A DNA stretch of 64,000 nucleotides, taken from NCBI GenBank assembly GCA_000509105.1, contig BAIF02000051.1:1-64000 (forward strand), given 5' to 3'. This stretch comes from Clostridiales bacterium VE202-21. Its GTDB lineage: Bacteria > Bacillota > Clostridia > Lachnospirales > Lachnospiraceae. Positions 26,181-35,528 of this stretch are shown here, piece after piece (position 1 is the stretch's first letter; each line of letters starts with the position of its first letter). Both the position numbers and the translations under genes were made by a program. The notes beneath the pieces were generated by a model, which saw nothing but the letters and a program-made list of their open reading frames with translations, searched no databases and was not told where the DNA came from.

Positions 26181-27044
26181 ATGGGAAAATTTATTAGGAA
26201 GCATATATACTTGGTTTTCATATTACCTGCATTGATATGGATTGGTGTTTTTACTATTTATCCATTTTTCTATTCCTTCTATATCAGTGTTACAGATTTG
26301 AATTTACTTCGGATGGGGACTGAGGAAATCATCGGCATGAAGAACTATGCGGAACTGTTCCAGAACAAAGATTTCATACACAGCTGTGTTGTATCGCTGA
26401 AGTTCTCGGCAGTTGTAGTTGTGGGGCAGTTTACCCTTGGGTTTGCCCTAGCCTTTCTTTTCCAGAAAAAGAGACCTTTTTCTGGTATCGGGAGAACAAG
26501 TGTCATACTGCCGTGGGTCGTACCGCCGGTGGCTCTTGGCCTTATGTGGAAATGGATCCTAAGAAGCGGGAAAATGGGGCTTTTGATCCAGCTCGGCGGC
26601 AGTCCCAAAGACTGGCTCGGCAGCAATATGGCCCTGACTACCTTAATGTTTGTCACAGTCTGGATCGGAGTTCCGTTTACCTTTATGCTTGAGATGGCGG
26701 GGCTGCAGAAGATCCCGGGAGAGCTTTATGAAGCTGGCGCCATAGACGGCGCAAACGGGTTTCAGAAATTTATATACTTAACAATACCTATGATGAAGAG
26801 TACATTTTTAATTAATCTGATTATGATCACAATCGGTACCATCGGGTACTTTGATATTATATATGCCCTGACAGGGGGCGGACCTAAAAATGCCACAGAA
26901 GTGCTGCCGCTGTACATGTATAATTCGGCATTCAAGTTCCACCAGCTTGGGCAGGGAGCGGCTATGGCTGTCATCATGCTCCTCATAAGCCTGATACTTA
27001 CCGTTGTATATATGTTTGTATTTAAGGGGGAAAGTGAAGAATGA
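26181..27044 (+). CDS. CUT1 sugar ABC transporter permease (first)
   Basis: 287 residues with six membrane segments. Starts MGKFIRKHIYLVFILPALIW after GAGGTG. The EAA loop that contacts the ATPase is visible as ELYEAGAIDGANGFQKFIYLTIP. The longer frame from 26082 runs through the hairpins and is not used. Forms the channel with the next gene, to which it is translationally coupled (ATGA). Confidence 0.92.
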   Translation: MGKFIRKHIYLVFILPALIWIGVFTIYPFFYSFYISVTDLNLLRMGTEEIIGMKNYAELFQNKDFIHSCVVSLKFSAVVVVGQFTLGFALAFLFQKKRPFSGIGRTSVILPWVVPPVALGLMWKWILRSGKMGLLIQLGGSPKDWLGSNMALTTLMFVTVWIGVPFTFMLEMAGLQKIPGELYEAGAIDGANGFQKFIYLTIPMMKSTFLINLIMITIGTIGYFDIIYALTGGGPKNATEVLPLYMYNSAFKFHQLGQGAAMAVIMLLISLILTVVYMFVFKGESEE

Positions 27045-27877
27045 GAAAATGGAAAAAGAAGGCCAGGCCGATCGGAGTTTACATATTGTATATCCTTGTA
27101 ATATTAGCTTTTCTGACACCAATATACTGGGTAATCATCACGTCCTTCAAACAGCCCGGAGATATGTTTGCTTATCCCCCTCAGTGGTATGTGTCTAACG
27201 GAACCCTTGCCCATTATAAAAAGGTGCTGCTTGAAACCATGATGCCGATCGGATTTCGGAATTCCTTTATTATCAGTTCTGCGACTGTTTTGATTGCGGG
27301 GGTTTTGTCTATACTGGCAGCGTATGGGTTTTCCAGATATAAGTTTAAGGCAAATAAACCGCTGATGCTCCTGCTTCTGGTAACGAAGATGCTTCCAGCG
27401 AGTGTATTGATTGTTCCGCTGTACGTCATGATGAACAATATGAGGCTTCTGGATACATTTCCGGGGATTATAGCCGTATATGTATCCATAAATATTCCGT
27501 TCTCGGTCTGGATCCTCAAGTCGTTTTACGATTCCATACCAAGAGAATTGGACGAGGCGGCGTTGATTGACGGCTGCTCTACGTTCGGAACATTTACGAA
27601 AATATTATTACCGCTAACTATGCCGGGAGTTATCGCAACTTCGGTCATTACATTTTTTACCTGCTGGAATGAATTTGTCATTGCCATGACTCTGACCTCC
27701 AGCACAAAGATCCAGCCGATGTCAATCGGACTGTATACATTTATGACAGAACAGGGCGTAAAATGGGGCCCGATAACCTGTGCGACAGCGATTGCGATTT
27801 TTATACCTGCAGTGCTGTTTATCATCTTCCAGAAGCATTTTATTTCAGGCATGACAAGCGGAGCAGTGAAAGGATAG
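27041..27877 (+). CDS. CUT1 sugar ABC transporter permease (second)
   Basis: 278 residues, six membrane segments, begins with a basic cytoplasmic stretch. EAA loop: ELDEAALIDGCSTFGTFTKILLPL in the usual place about 90 residues from the end. Its ATG overlaps the stop of the first permease by 4 bp. The alpha-mannosidase gene follows after 4 bp, so import and hydrolysis are co-expressed. Confidence 0.93.
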   Translation: MRKWKKKARPIGVYILYILVILAFLTPIYWVIITSFKQPGDMFAYPPQWYVSNGTLAHYKKVLLETMMPIGFRNSFIISSATVLIAGVLSILAAYGFSRYKFKANKPLMLLLLVTKMLPASVLIVPLYVMMNNMRLLDTFPGIIAVYVSINIPFSVWILKSFYDSIPRELDEAALIDGCSTFGTFTKILLPLTMPGVIATSVITFFTCWNEFVIAMTLTSSTKIQPMSIGLYTFMTEQGVKWGPITCATAIAIFIPAVLFIIFQKHFISGMTSGAVKG

Positions 27878-27881
27878 AACT

Positions 27882-30587
27882 ATGAAAAAATTAAAGGCAC
27901 ACATGATTTGCCATACCCATTGGGACAGGGAGTGGTATCTGACACGGGAACAATTCAGGACAAAACTGGTCAGGCTCATAGACGGGCTTCTGGATTTGGT
28001 TGAAGAGGTTCCGGAATATGTCTCGTTTATGCTAGATGGACAGACAATAGCGATTGAAGATTATCTGGAGATAAAACCGTATTGCAGAGAACGTCTCTTC
28101 AACGCGCTGAAGACGGGAAAAATTATCTGTGGACCGTGGTATGTTCTGCCGGATGAACTTTTAATCAGCGGGGAGTCTCATATAAGGAATTATTTGAAAG
28201 GTGCACAGGTAACGGCGGAAGCTGGGCATAAAATGGAGACGGCCTACCTGCCGGACTCCTTCGGGCACCCGGCACAGATGCCCCAGATAGCGGTGGGGCT
28301 GGGGATGCATACGATGGTATTCTGGCGGGGCGCTTCCAGAGAAATGGATAAGACAGAATTTTACTGGGAATCTCCTTTTCCGGACTCGCGTGTCCTTTGT
28401 ATCCATATGCCACATGGCTATGGCAACAGCGGGAATCTGAGCAGTGACATGGATATTACCGTGCCAAGGGTGAAAGAATTGATTGAAAGCCTGGGGGCAA
28501 AATCAACAACAGATGTGGTCCTTCTGATGAACGGCTCGGATCATATCATAGGGCAGAAGGATATCTGTGAGGTGGTCAGACAGCTGAATGAGCAGATACC
28601 GGAGTGTTATATTGAACTGTCCACTATGGAAAATTACCTGAATGAACTTCGGGAACAGTTAGAGAAACGTACAAAGGGGTCTGACCCCTTTGCACTATCA
28701 GCCTTCCGTGGTGAGATTCGTTCGGGCGAGTGTTCTATGCTGCTTGGAGGCACTCTGTCAAGCAGAATGTATTTGAAGCAGAGAAATGATATTGTACAGA
28801 ATAAAGCGGAGCGCTATCTGGAACCCCTGCTTGCGCTTGAAAAGCTGAGCGGACGGGAATTCGACAGCTGCGGGTATTTGGACTATATCTGGAAGAAGAT
28901 TCTGGAAAACCATCCCCATGACAGCATCTGCGGATGCAGTATTGACGAGGTGCACCGGGAAATGATGACACGCTACGCCTGTGTGGAACAGCTGGAAGAT
29001 ACGCTGATGCACGACACTGTAGTGAGAAATGAAACGAAGGGGCAGCGGGCAGACAAGAGAGCGGCAGAAATCGCTCTGTTTGAACCGTGCGTTAAAGAAC
29101 AGCCGGCCTATGCGGAACTGGAGATCTGTATGGATGAGACGCTTGTACAGTCTGTTGACTATACGAAGTCTGTAATTGTAGATTGTGAGAATAGCATCTG
29201 CCATCCGGATATCCCGGCGGGAATCAGAATTACGGATGAGGCGGGAAGGAAGATACCACATGTTATTCTGGAGGCAAAGAAGGATTACAATACGTTGTAC
29301 CAGGATCATACCATGCCGGAGATTTATAAGGTAAATAAGTTCCGCGTGGGTGTGATGCTTCCCGGCTTTACATATGGCTGCCACCAGCTGACAGCAGCGC
29401 CGTCTGATGAGCCATCTGATTGGGCAGTCAGGACAGAGGGCAGTGCCATAGAGAATGAGTTCTACCGTCTGAGTGCAGGGGAAAAAGGGCTTATCCTGCT
29501 GGATAAAAGGACACAGGCGGAACATGAAGGATTTGCCAGAATGATTGATAAGGGGGATGCTGGTGATGAATATACATATTCATGGCCGGAAGAGGATCGT
29601 GAATGTACAATAGACGGTTCTGCACTGGAGGTTGAGAAAGAAATTCAGGAGGGTATCTGCCAGGCTCTGATACTCCGCGGAAATATGATACTTCCGGAAG
29701 CACTCAGTGAAGACCGCAGGTCAAGGAAAAAGGCGATGACCAAATGTTCTTTTGCTATGAAAATCACCTTATACAGCGGGATAAATCGGATTGACTGTCA
29801 TCTGGACTTTGAAAACAATGCTAGAGATCACAGGCTCCAGGTACAGTTTCCATCAGGAATACGGACGAAAACCAGTGAGTCTTACCAGATATTTGATATA
29901 ACAGAGCGTCCAGTTGAAGTTGAAGTTCCTGAAAAATGGATGGAATATCCACAGTCCACACATCCTAATCACGGTTACGTTGGTATTCATGACAATTGTG
30001 AGGCGATGAGTGTGGGAACAACAGGGCTTCCGGAATATGAAGCAGTACAGACAGAAGCGGGAACAGCCGTAAATTTGACACTTCTCCGGTGTGTGGGGTG
30101 GCTTTCCAGAACGGATTTGCTGACACGGCATGGAAACGGCGGCTGGACAATTGAGACGGAGGAAGCGCAGTGTATCGGAAACCACAGCTTTGATTTTTGT
30201 GTGGTATATCATCCGAACCGCACGGCCGAAGCTTTTGATGTGATTGAGAGATTCCGCTGCCCGGTCTACACGCAGTCTTTAAAAAACGGGTGCAGGAGTC
30301 TCCTGGCTGAAGAACATGCGGGAAATTTTATGAATAAGCTGCCGGAAGGCGTCCAGCTTTCAGCTTTGAAGATTTCGGAAAGGCAGGATGGCGTTATCCT
30401 GAGGATCTACAGCATTCTGGACGACAGGCAGGAAGTGGTTTTGCCGGTGCAGCCCGGAATGGATAAGGTATACATGGCGAACCTTGCGGAGGAAAAGCAG
30501 AAGAAACTGGAAGTGCGAAACGGAGAAATAAGATTTGAAATCAAAACCGGACAGATTATAACGTTATATATCGAGACCAAACCTTAG
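27882..30587 (+). CDS. alpha-mannosidase, GH38, cytoplasmic
   Basis: 901 residues, no signal peptide. Cleaves alpha-linked mannose from imported oligosaccharides. N-terminal catalytic domain: ICHTHWDREWYLTREQF (Zn-binding His and Asp), YLPDSFGHPAQMPQI with the expected nucleophile Asp, VLLMNGSDH and NHPHDSICGCSIDEVHREM (metal ligands). The three-helix and beta-sandwich domains follow (about 340-900). Around residues 264-270 a TKGSDPF segment is encoded by a 21-bp palindromic repeat also found at 10628; it lies between helices and probably does not break the fold. Supplies mannose that the LyxE-like isomerase at 34960 could convert to fructose. Confidence 0.93.
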   Translation: MKKLKAHMICHTHWDREWYLTREQFRTKLVRLIDGLLDLVEEVPEYVSFMLDGQTIAIEDYLEIKPYCRERLFNALKTGKIICGPWYVLPDELLISGESHIRNYLKGAQVTAEAGHKMETAYLPDSFGHPAQMPQIAVGLGMHTMVFWRGASREMDKTEFYWESPFPDSRVLCIHMPHGYGNSGNLSSDMDITVPRVKELIESLGAKSTTDVVLLMNGSDHIIGQKDICEVVRQLNEQIPECYIELSTMENYLNELREQLEKRTKGSDPFALSAFRGEIRSGECSMLLGGTLSSRMYLKQRNDIVQNKAERYLEPLLALEKLSGREFDSCGYLDYIWKKILENHPHDSICGCSIDEVHREMMTRYACVEQLEDTLMHDTVVRNETKGQRADKRAAEIALFEPCVKEQPAYAELEICMDETLVQSVDYTKSVIVDCENSICHPDIPAGIRITDEAGRKIPHVILEAKKDYNTLYQDHTMPEIYKVNKFRVGVMLPGFTYGCHQLTAAPSDEPSDWAVRTEGSAIENEFYRLSAGEKGLILLDKRTQAEHEGFARMIDKGDAGDEYTYSWPEEDRECTIDGSALEVEKEIQEGICQALILRGNMILPEALSEDRRSRKKAMTKCSFAMKITLYSGINRIDCHLDFENNARDHRLQVQFPSGIRTKTSESYQIFDITERPVEVEVPEKWMEYPQSTHPNHGYVGIHDNCEAMSVGTTGLPEYEAVQTEAGTAVNLTLLRCVGWLSRTDLLTRHGNGGWTIETEEAQCIGNHSFDFCVVYHPNRTAEAFDVIERFRCPVYTQSLKNGCRSLLAEEHAGNFMNKLPEGVQLSALKISERQDGVILRIYSILDDRQEVVLPVQPGMDKVYMANLAEEKQKKLEVRNGEIRFEIKTGQIITLYIETKP
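28672..28692. repeat. 21-bp palindromic repeat, copy B, inside the GH38 gene
   Basis: Exact reverse complement of the 21-mer at 10628-10648 (arms CAAAGGGGTC/GACCCCTTTG). It is read in frame as Lys-Gly-Ser-Asp-Pro-Phe, so the insertion has been tolerated in a catalytic gene. Confidence 0.9.
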
Positions 30588-30596
30588 GAGGCGGCA

Positions 30597-31676
30597 ATGA
30601 GATTCAAAGAGGACATTGATATAGTAAGAAAAAGACTGTATGCATTCTGGGACAGAGAGATGATAGACAGGGTACTGATATCAGTGACAGCCCCGAAAGA
30701 AAAGGGAAAAAATATTTCCATGTTCCATAATTCCCAAGATCTTACCGGAAAGCCCGAAGAGCTTCGGAAATACTGGGAAGATCCGGAGACAATATACCAA
30801 AATAACATGGAAAGACTTGAAAATACTTTCTTAGGGGGCGAAACTCTCCCCATTATCTTCCAGAATTACGGAACCAGCGGGCACTGTAATTATTACGGGG
30901 CTGTCCCTGCTTATGGGAACGACACGATCTGGTTTGACCCGGTTTGGGAGGGTTTATCTGAAGCAGAGGGCAGTTATACGGAAAAACGCCTGAAAAAACA
31001 TCTTGAAATTACACGCTGTCTGACAGAACGCGCCAAAGACAGCTACTTTATAGGGATGCCGGACAGCAGCGGAACGGTGGATGCACTTGGGCACCTCTAC
31101 GGGACGGAAAACGTTCTGATGGATATGCTCTCCCAGCCGGAAGAAGTAAAGAAAGCAGTCCGGATTCTGAATGAAGGATGGATAAAAACAAATGAAATGT
31201 TTTATCGGATAACCGAGCAGCTCAATGGGGGCGGGGCGCATGCCTGGATGCATCTTCTTGCTCCGGGGAGACTGGCGCATATGCAGTGCGATATGTCGGT
31301 GATGTTCTCGAAAGAGATGTACAGAGAATTTATTGTGGATGAACTGGAACAACAGATGGAATGGCTGGAATACCCCGTGTACCATTTTGACGGTGTTGAA
31401 CAGGAACAGCATCTGGATTACATACTGGGCCTGAAAAAATTGAAAGCAATTCAATGGACTCATGTCGCAGGACAGCCCCCGGCCTCCCATTACCTGCATA
31501 TTCTGAAGCGCATGCAGGGGGCTGGGAAAGCCCTGATTATCATGGCGCCTCCGTCCGATGTTCCTATCCTGCTTGAACATCTTTCCGGGAAGGGGTTGTA
31601 TATCCATACAGAGACGGAGGAGATGGAGTCCGCAAAAGAGATCATAAAATATGTAGAGAAACACGGAAAGGAATAG
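30597..31676 (+). CDS. URO-D-superfamily protein, diverged (first of four in locus)
   Basis: 359 residues, cytoplasmic. Overall pattern of the uroporphyrinogen decarboxylase / corrinoid-methyltransferase fold: an FHNSQDLTGKPEELRKYW start region, SGTVDALGHLYGTENVLMDM in the middle, EYPVYHFDGVEQEQHLDYIL where the zinc-ligand His strand is expected, and IHTETEEMESAKEIIKYVEK at the end. The Cys zinc ligands of MtaA-type methyltransferases are missing, so the activity may differ. It lies between GH38 and GH31 genes with 10-bp and 2-bp gaps, so it belongs to the sugar operon. True haem-pathway decarboxylation is unlikely: no haem genes are nearby and four paralogues are present. Confidence 0.7.
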   Translation: MRFKEDIDIVRKRLYAFWDREMIDRVLISVTAPKEKGKNISMFHNSQDLTGKPEELRKYWEDPETIYQNNMERLENTFLGGETLPIIFQNYGTSGHCNYYGAVPAYGNDTIWFDPVWEGLSEAEGSYTEKRLKKHLEITRCLTERAKDSYFIGMPDSSGTVDALGHLYGTENVLMDMLSQPEEVKKAVRILNEGWIKTNEMFYRITEQLNGGGAHAWMHLLAPGRLAHMQCDMSVMFSKEMYREFIVDELEQQMEWLEYPVYHFDGVEQEQHLDYILGLKKLKAIQWTHVAGQPPASHYLHILKRMQGAGKALIIMAPPSDVPILLEHLSGKGLYIHTETEEMESAKEIIKYVEKHGKE

Positions 31677-31678
31677 AT

Positions 31679-33730
31679 ATGGAAAAAAGATACAAAGAAT
31701 ATCAGCATCATTTTCCGGCAGTTCTGAAGGGGGTGGAGATGGAAGGCGGAAACTTCAGAATCAAAGCGCTGGATAATTTCGGAGAATCAATCAACCTCTG
31801 TCTTTGTGCATATCAGTCGGGTATCATACGGATAAGAATTGCCAAGGGAGAATTCACACCGGTGAAGTATCCGGTGGTTAGAAGAGAGTTTCTACAGGAG
31901 GCATCTGTAAAAACAGCAGAGACAGAGGAAATGTATTGCATCACTACGGAAGAATACCGGATAGAAATAAGAAAATCCCCTTTTGCCTTCCGGATCTATC
32001 ATGCAGACGGAAGGATTGCCTGCCGGGAGAGCCAAAACGATGTGGATTCTGTGGGGGACGGATATAACCAGATACCACCGGCAGGATACAGCATGGATGG
32101 GGACGAATTAAAGGGAATGAATCTGGGGTTTTTGCTTCACTATGATGAAAGTATCTATGGACTGGGCGAGCATTTTACACAGTTCGATAAGCGGGGGCAG
32201 ACAGTGTCCATGCGGAACTTTGACACCCTGGGATGCAGGGATGAAACGGCATATAAGAACATTCCATTCTATATGAGCAGCTATGGCTATGGACTTTTTG
32301 TGCATCATCACGGAATCTTTGACTTTCATATTGGGAGTGAATCAGCGGCTACACTCAGTGCACATATTCCGGACAGCTCGCTGGAATACTATCTGATTGT
32401 CAGACCATCTCCAAAGGAGGTGCTTTCTGCCTTTGTAAATCTGACGGGGCCGGCTGTACTGCCTCCGAAATGGTCCTTTGGGCTGTGGTACTCAACGGGG
32501 TTTAAAGGGAATTCTGAAAAGAATGTGGAGGAGGATGCAAGGCGTTTCCGGTTGGAAAAGATTCCATGTGATGTCATGCATTTTGACTGTTACTGGCTCA
32601 GAGAAGATAAATGGTGTGATTTTGTGTGGGATGAAGCCCAGTATCCGGACCGCAGCAAAATGATAGCCGGGCTAAGGGGAAAAGGCTACAAAATCAGCCT
32701 GTGGATCAATCCCTATGTGACAATTACCACGGAGATGTATCAGGAAGGAAAAGAAAAGGGTTACTTTGCAAAGAACAAAGAGGGAGAACCTTATGAGGCG
32801 GACTTATGGCACGGACTTCTGTCGCCCTGCGTCCTTCTGGATTTTACCAATGAGGAGGCGGCTGCATGGTTTAAAGCAAAATTGAAAACTGTGCTGGAGG
32901 AAGGCGTGGATGTCCTGAAGACTGATTTTGGCGAAGACATTCCTTATGATGCGCTGTTTTCTAACGGGATGACAGGAAAAGAACTGAGGAATGTATATTC
33001 CAGGCTTTATAATCAGGCGGTATTTGAGGTTTCACAGGAATGTAAGGGGGCGGGAAATGCTCTTGTCTGGGCCAGAAGCGGCTGTGCGGGCATGCAGCAG
33101 TTTCCGGTCTGCTGGTCCGGAGATCCTCATTCCAGCTACGAAGGGATGGCCGCAACACTGCGTGCAGGCCTGTCTATAGCGATGTCAGGTGTCCTCTTCT
33201 GGAGTCATGACATGGGAGGATTTTATGGTGACGTAACGAAAGAAATCTTTATCCGCTGGTCGCAGTTCGGACTGTTCACATCACACAGCCGCCTGCATGG
33301 CACAACCACAAGGCAGCCATGGGCTTACGACGAGGAGACGACTGACATTCTCAGACAATTTATCAGTCTGCGTTACCGGCTGATGCCGTATATCTGGAAA
33401 ACCGCATCCGAGTGTGCAGGAAGCGGACTTCCGTTCATCCGCCCCATGGTATTGGAATATCCCAAGGACAGAAATGTAAGAGGAATGTATGACCAGTATT
33501 TCTTCGGAAAAGATATCCTCGTGGCCCCTGTTTTCGGCGGCAGAGATGCTGTCAGGCAGGTATACCTGCCTGAGGGAGTCTGGGTGGAGATGCTGGGGGA
33601 AAAACGGACTTATATGGGTGGAAAGTGGTATTCTTTCACGTGCCCGCTGGATTATATGCCGGTTTTTGTAAACAAGGAAGCTGTCGTTGAAACAGAAGAT
33701 GTTAAAATGTATGTGGAGGATGAAAGATGA
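31679..33730 (+). CDS. alpha-xylosidase/alpha-glucosidase, GH31
   Basis: 683 residues, cytoplasmic. N-terminal beta domain, then a (beta/alpha)8 barrel: LKTDFGEDIPYDALF carries the catalytic nucleophile Asp, and FWSHDMGGFYGD carries the acid/base Asp. The KTDFGE form and WARSGCAGMQQFPVCWSGD are characteristic of the YicI-like alpha-xylosidase branch, so alpha-xylose or alpha-glucose release is expected. Its stop overlaps the start of the next gene (ATGA). Together with GH38 and GH35-like enzymes it suggests a mixed, branched glycan substrate. Confidence 0.9.
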   Translation: MEKRYKEYQHHFPAVLKGVEMEGGNFRIKALDNFGESINLCLCAYQSGIIRIRIAKGEFTPVKYPVVRREFLQEASVKTAETEEMYCITTEEYRIEIRKSPFAFRIYHADGRIACRESQNDVDSVGDGYNQIPPAGYSMDGDELKGMNLGFLLHYDESIYGLGEHFTQFDKRGQTVSMRNFDTLGCRDETAYKNIPFYMSSYGYGLFVHHHGIFDFHIGSESAATLSAHIPDSSLEYYLIVRPSPKEVLSAFVNLTGPAVLPPKWSFGLWYSTGFKGNSEKNVEEDARRFRLEKIPCDVMHFDCYWLREDKWCDFVWDEAQYPDRSKMIAGLRGKGYKISLWINPYVTITTEMYQEGKEKGYFAKNKEGEPYEADLWHGLLSPCVLLDFTNEEAAAWFKAKLKTVLEEGVDVLKTDFGEDIPYDALFSNGMTGKELRNVYSRLYNQAVFEVSQECKGAGNALVWARSGCAGMQQFPVCWSGDPHSSYEGMAATLRAGLSIAMSGVLFWSHDMGGFYGDVTKEIFIRWSQFGLFTSHSRLHGTTTRQPWAYDEETTDILRQFISLRYRLMPYIWKTASECAGSGLPFIRPMVLEYPKDRNVRGMYDQYFFGKDILVAPVFGGRDAVRQVYLPEGVWVEMLGEKRTYMGGKWYSFTCPLDYMPVFVNKEAVVETEDVKMYVEDER

Positions 33731-34821
33731 CATCAAAAGAAAGAATGCTCTGTGCAATCGAAGGGCGAATCCCTGACAGACTGCCGGTGACGGTTCATCA
33801 GTGGCAGCCGTATCATTTAAAAACGTATATGAACGGAATGAGTGATATTGAGGCAAATAAAGCGTGTGGTCTGGATGCTTCGATCAATGTATTTTCTGTG
33901 TCAGGCGAAGAAAGCGATACGTGGAAAGTGAGCAGTACACGGGAGCAGAGGGAAGGCTTTTATGTGAAACACTACACGATTGAGACACCGGATGGAATAC
34001 TAACGGCCTCAGAAGGCATCAGTCCCATGACTAGCTGGGTGATGGAACATTTGATAAAAAAGGAGGAGGATATCCATCTTCTCAGGAGATACCGGCCCGT
34101 TCCCAAACTGGATAGAAAACTAGTTGCGCAGACTTATGATGCATTGGGAGAGGATGGTATATTAAGAACCTTCATATGGGGGAAACAGGGCGGCTGCTGG
34201 CAGGACGCCTGTGAACTGTATGGTGTCGAGAACCTGATACTTATGACCTATGACGATCCGGAGTGGGTACACGAGCTGCTTCAGATTTTATTAGGGCAAA
34301 AGCTGGCTTATATTGAGGAAAATCTGCCGGGGATGCCCTTCGACCTTGTGGAGACCGGAGGCGGAGCTTCCAGCAACACGGTGATCTCACCCGATATCCA
34401 CGAAGAATTCTGCCTTCCTTACGATATAAAAATGCATGACGCCCTGAAAAAGCACGGGTTTCGTTCCGTCTATCATACATGCGGGGGCATGACACGGATT
34501 GCAGATCTGATAGCAAAAAATCACTGCAGCGTATCGGAGACACTTTCTCCTTCGGCGGTTGGCGGGGACATCGGTGACAGGGAGGATGAGCAGAAAGTCT
34601 ACAATGCGCTTCATCCGTTTGTGGGACTGATCGGGGGGATGGACCAGTTCCATATTCTGGAGACGGGTACAAAAGAAGAGATCGAAACAGAGGTAAGACG
34701 GCTCTATGAAAGTTTTGGCCTGGACGGAGGATACATTCTGTCTGCCTGTGATCATTTTTTTGAAGTGCCGCCTCAAAACCTGCGCTATTTTTCCGATGCA
34801 GCTAAAAATATTTTTTATTAA
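33727..34821 (+). CDS. URO-D-superfamily methyltransferase-like protein (second of four)
   Basis: 364 residues. Opens with SKERMLCAIEGRIPDRLPVT, the typical N-terminus of MtaA/CmuA-type proteins. It is the only one of the four with the full zinc pattern: His-x-Cys in VYHTCGGMTRIADLI and a Cys about 80 residues later in ILSACDHFFEVPPQNLRYF. In MtaA/MtbA this pattern activates a thiol that receives a methyl group from a corrinoid protein. No corrinoid protein or activase is encoded in the window, so a methyl-transfer role would need partners elsewhere. Translation is coupled to the GH31 gene by a 4-bp overlap. Confidence 0.78.
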   Translation: MTSKERMLCAIEGRIPDRLPVTVHQWQPYHLKTYMNGMSDIEANKACGLDASINVFSVSGEESDTWKVSSTREQREGFYVKHYTIETPDGILTASEGISPMTSWVMEHLIKKEEDIHLLRRYRPVPKLDRKLVAQTYDALGEDGILRTFIWGKQGGCWQDACELYGVENLILMTYDDPEWVHELLQILLGQKLAYIEENLPGMPFDLVETGGGASSNTVISPDIHEEFCLPYDIKMHDALKKHGFRSVYHTCGGMTRIADLIAKNHCSVSETLSPSAVGGDIGDREDEQKVYNALHPFVGLIGGMDQFHILETGTKEEIETEVRRLYESFGLDGGYILSACDHFFEVPPQNLRYFSDAAKNIFY

Positions 34822-34884
34822 ATTCCATATATAAATTGAATACATTTCTTAGGGGATGCGCACTGCGGCGTAAGAGGCGGCTGC

Positions 34885-34935
34885 TGCAATGCGGCCGCCG
34901 AAGGCACGGGTTTCGCGGGAGAAACTCTATTTGAT
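34885..34935 (+). repeat. diverged copy of repeat RPT-A
   Basis: GGCCGCCGAAGGCACGGG followed by TTTCGCGGGAGAAACTCTATTTGAT aligns with the repeat at 19729 over about 45 bp with scattered changes. Lies between the second URO-D gene and the isomerase gene. Confidence 0.6.
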
Positions 34936-34959
34936 TAAAGGAAAATAAAGGAGGTATCT

Positions 34960-35517
34960 ATGATAGCGAGAGAACAGTATGAAGAATATAAAGCGGCTAC
35001 GCTTTCTGCACTTGAGAAGGCAGGCATTGCCCTTACTGAAGAAGAAAAGAATCAGGTTGAAGTTGCTGATTTCGGGTTGAACCGGCTGGATGAAATCGGG
35101 CTGCAGGTTATTACATATGTAAATACGCAGAGGTGCTGCGCGAAGGAACTGGTTCTGATGCCTTACCAGATCTGTCCGGAGCACAGACATCCGGAAATTG
35201 ACGGTTTGAAAGGGAAGGAAGAGACATTCCGCTGCCGCAGGGGAACGGTCTTTCTGTATGTGGGCGGATTTGCAGACAGCGGACAAAAAGAAGGGATTGC
35301 CGGGAAGATTCCAAAAGATATGGAAGAATACTTTACTGTTTTTCATGAGATCTGTCTGCATCCGGGAGAACAATACACACTTGCGGAAGACACACTGCAC
35401 TGGTTTCAGGCAGGAGAAGAAGGGTGTATTGTCTCAGAATTTTCGACCAGAAGTGTAGATGAGGCCGATATTTTTACAGATATTCACATAAACCGCATGC
35501 CGCAGGTCGGAGAATAG
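34960..35517 (+). CDS. D-lyxose/D-mannose isomerase-like cupin
   Basis: 185 residues, a single cupin of the D-lyxose ketol-isomerase family. Metal-binding pattern: ICPEHRHPEIDG (His, His), KEETFRC (Glu) and LHPGEQYTLAEDTLHWFQAG (His). Enzymes of this family convert D-lyxose to D-xylulose and D-mannose to D-fructose. With a GH38 in the same operon, mannose to fructose is the likely job here. Start preceded by AAAGGAGG. Confidence 0.85.
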   Translation: MIAREQYEEYKAATLSALEKAGIALTEEEKNQVEVADFGLNRLDEIGLQVITYVNTQRCCAKELVLMPYQICPEHRHPEIDGLKGKEETFRCRRGTVFLYVGGFADSGQKEGIAGKIPKDMEEYFTVFHEICLHPGEQYTLAEDTLHWFQAGEEGCIVSEFSTRSVDEADIFTDIHINRMPQVGE

Positions 35518-35528
35518 GAGGCGGAAGT

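Noticed and set aside
34927-35400. Minus-strand frame opposite the isomerase gene
   Set aside because: The plus-strand cupin has clear metal motifs; the antisense frame has none.
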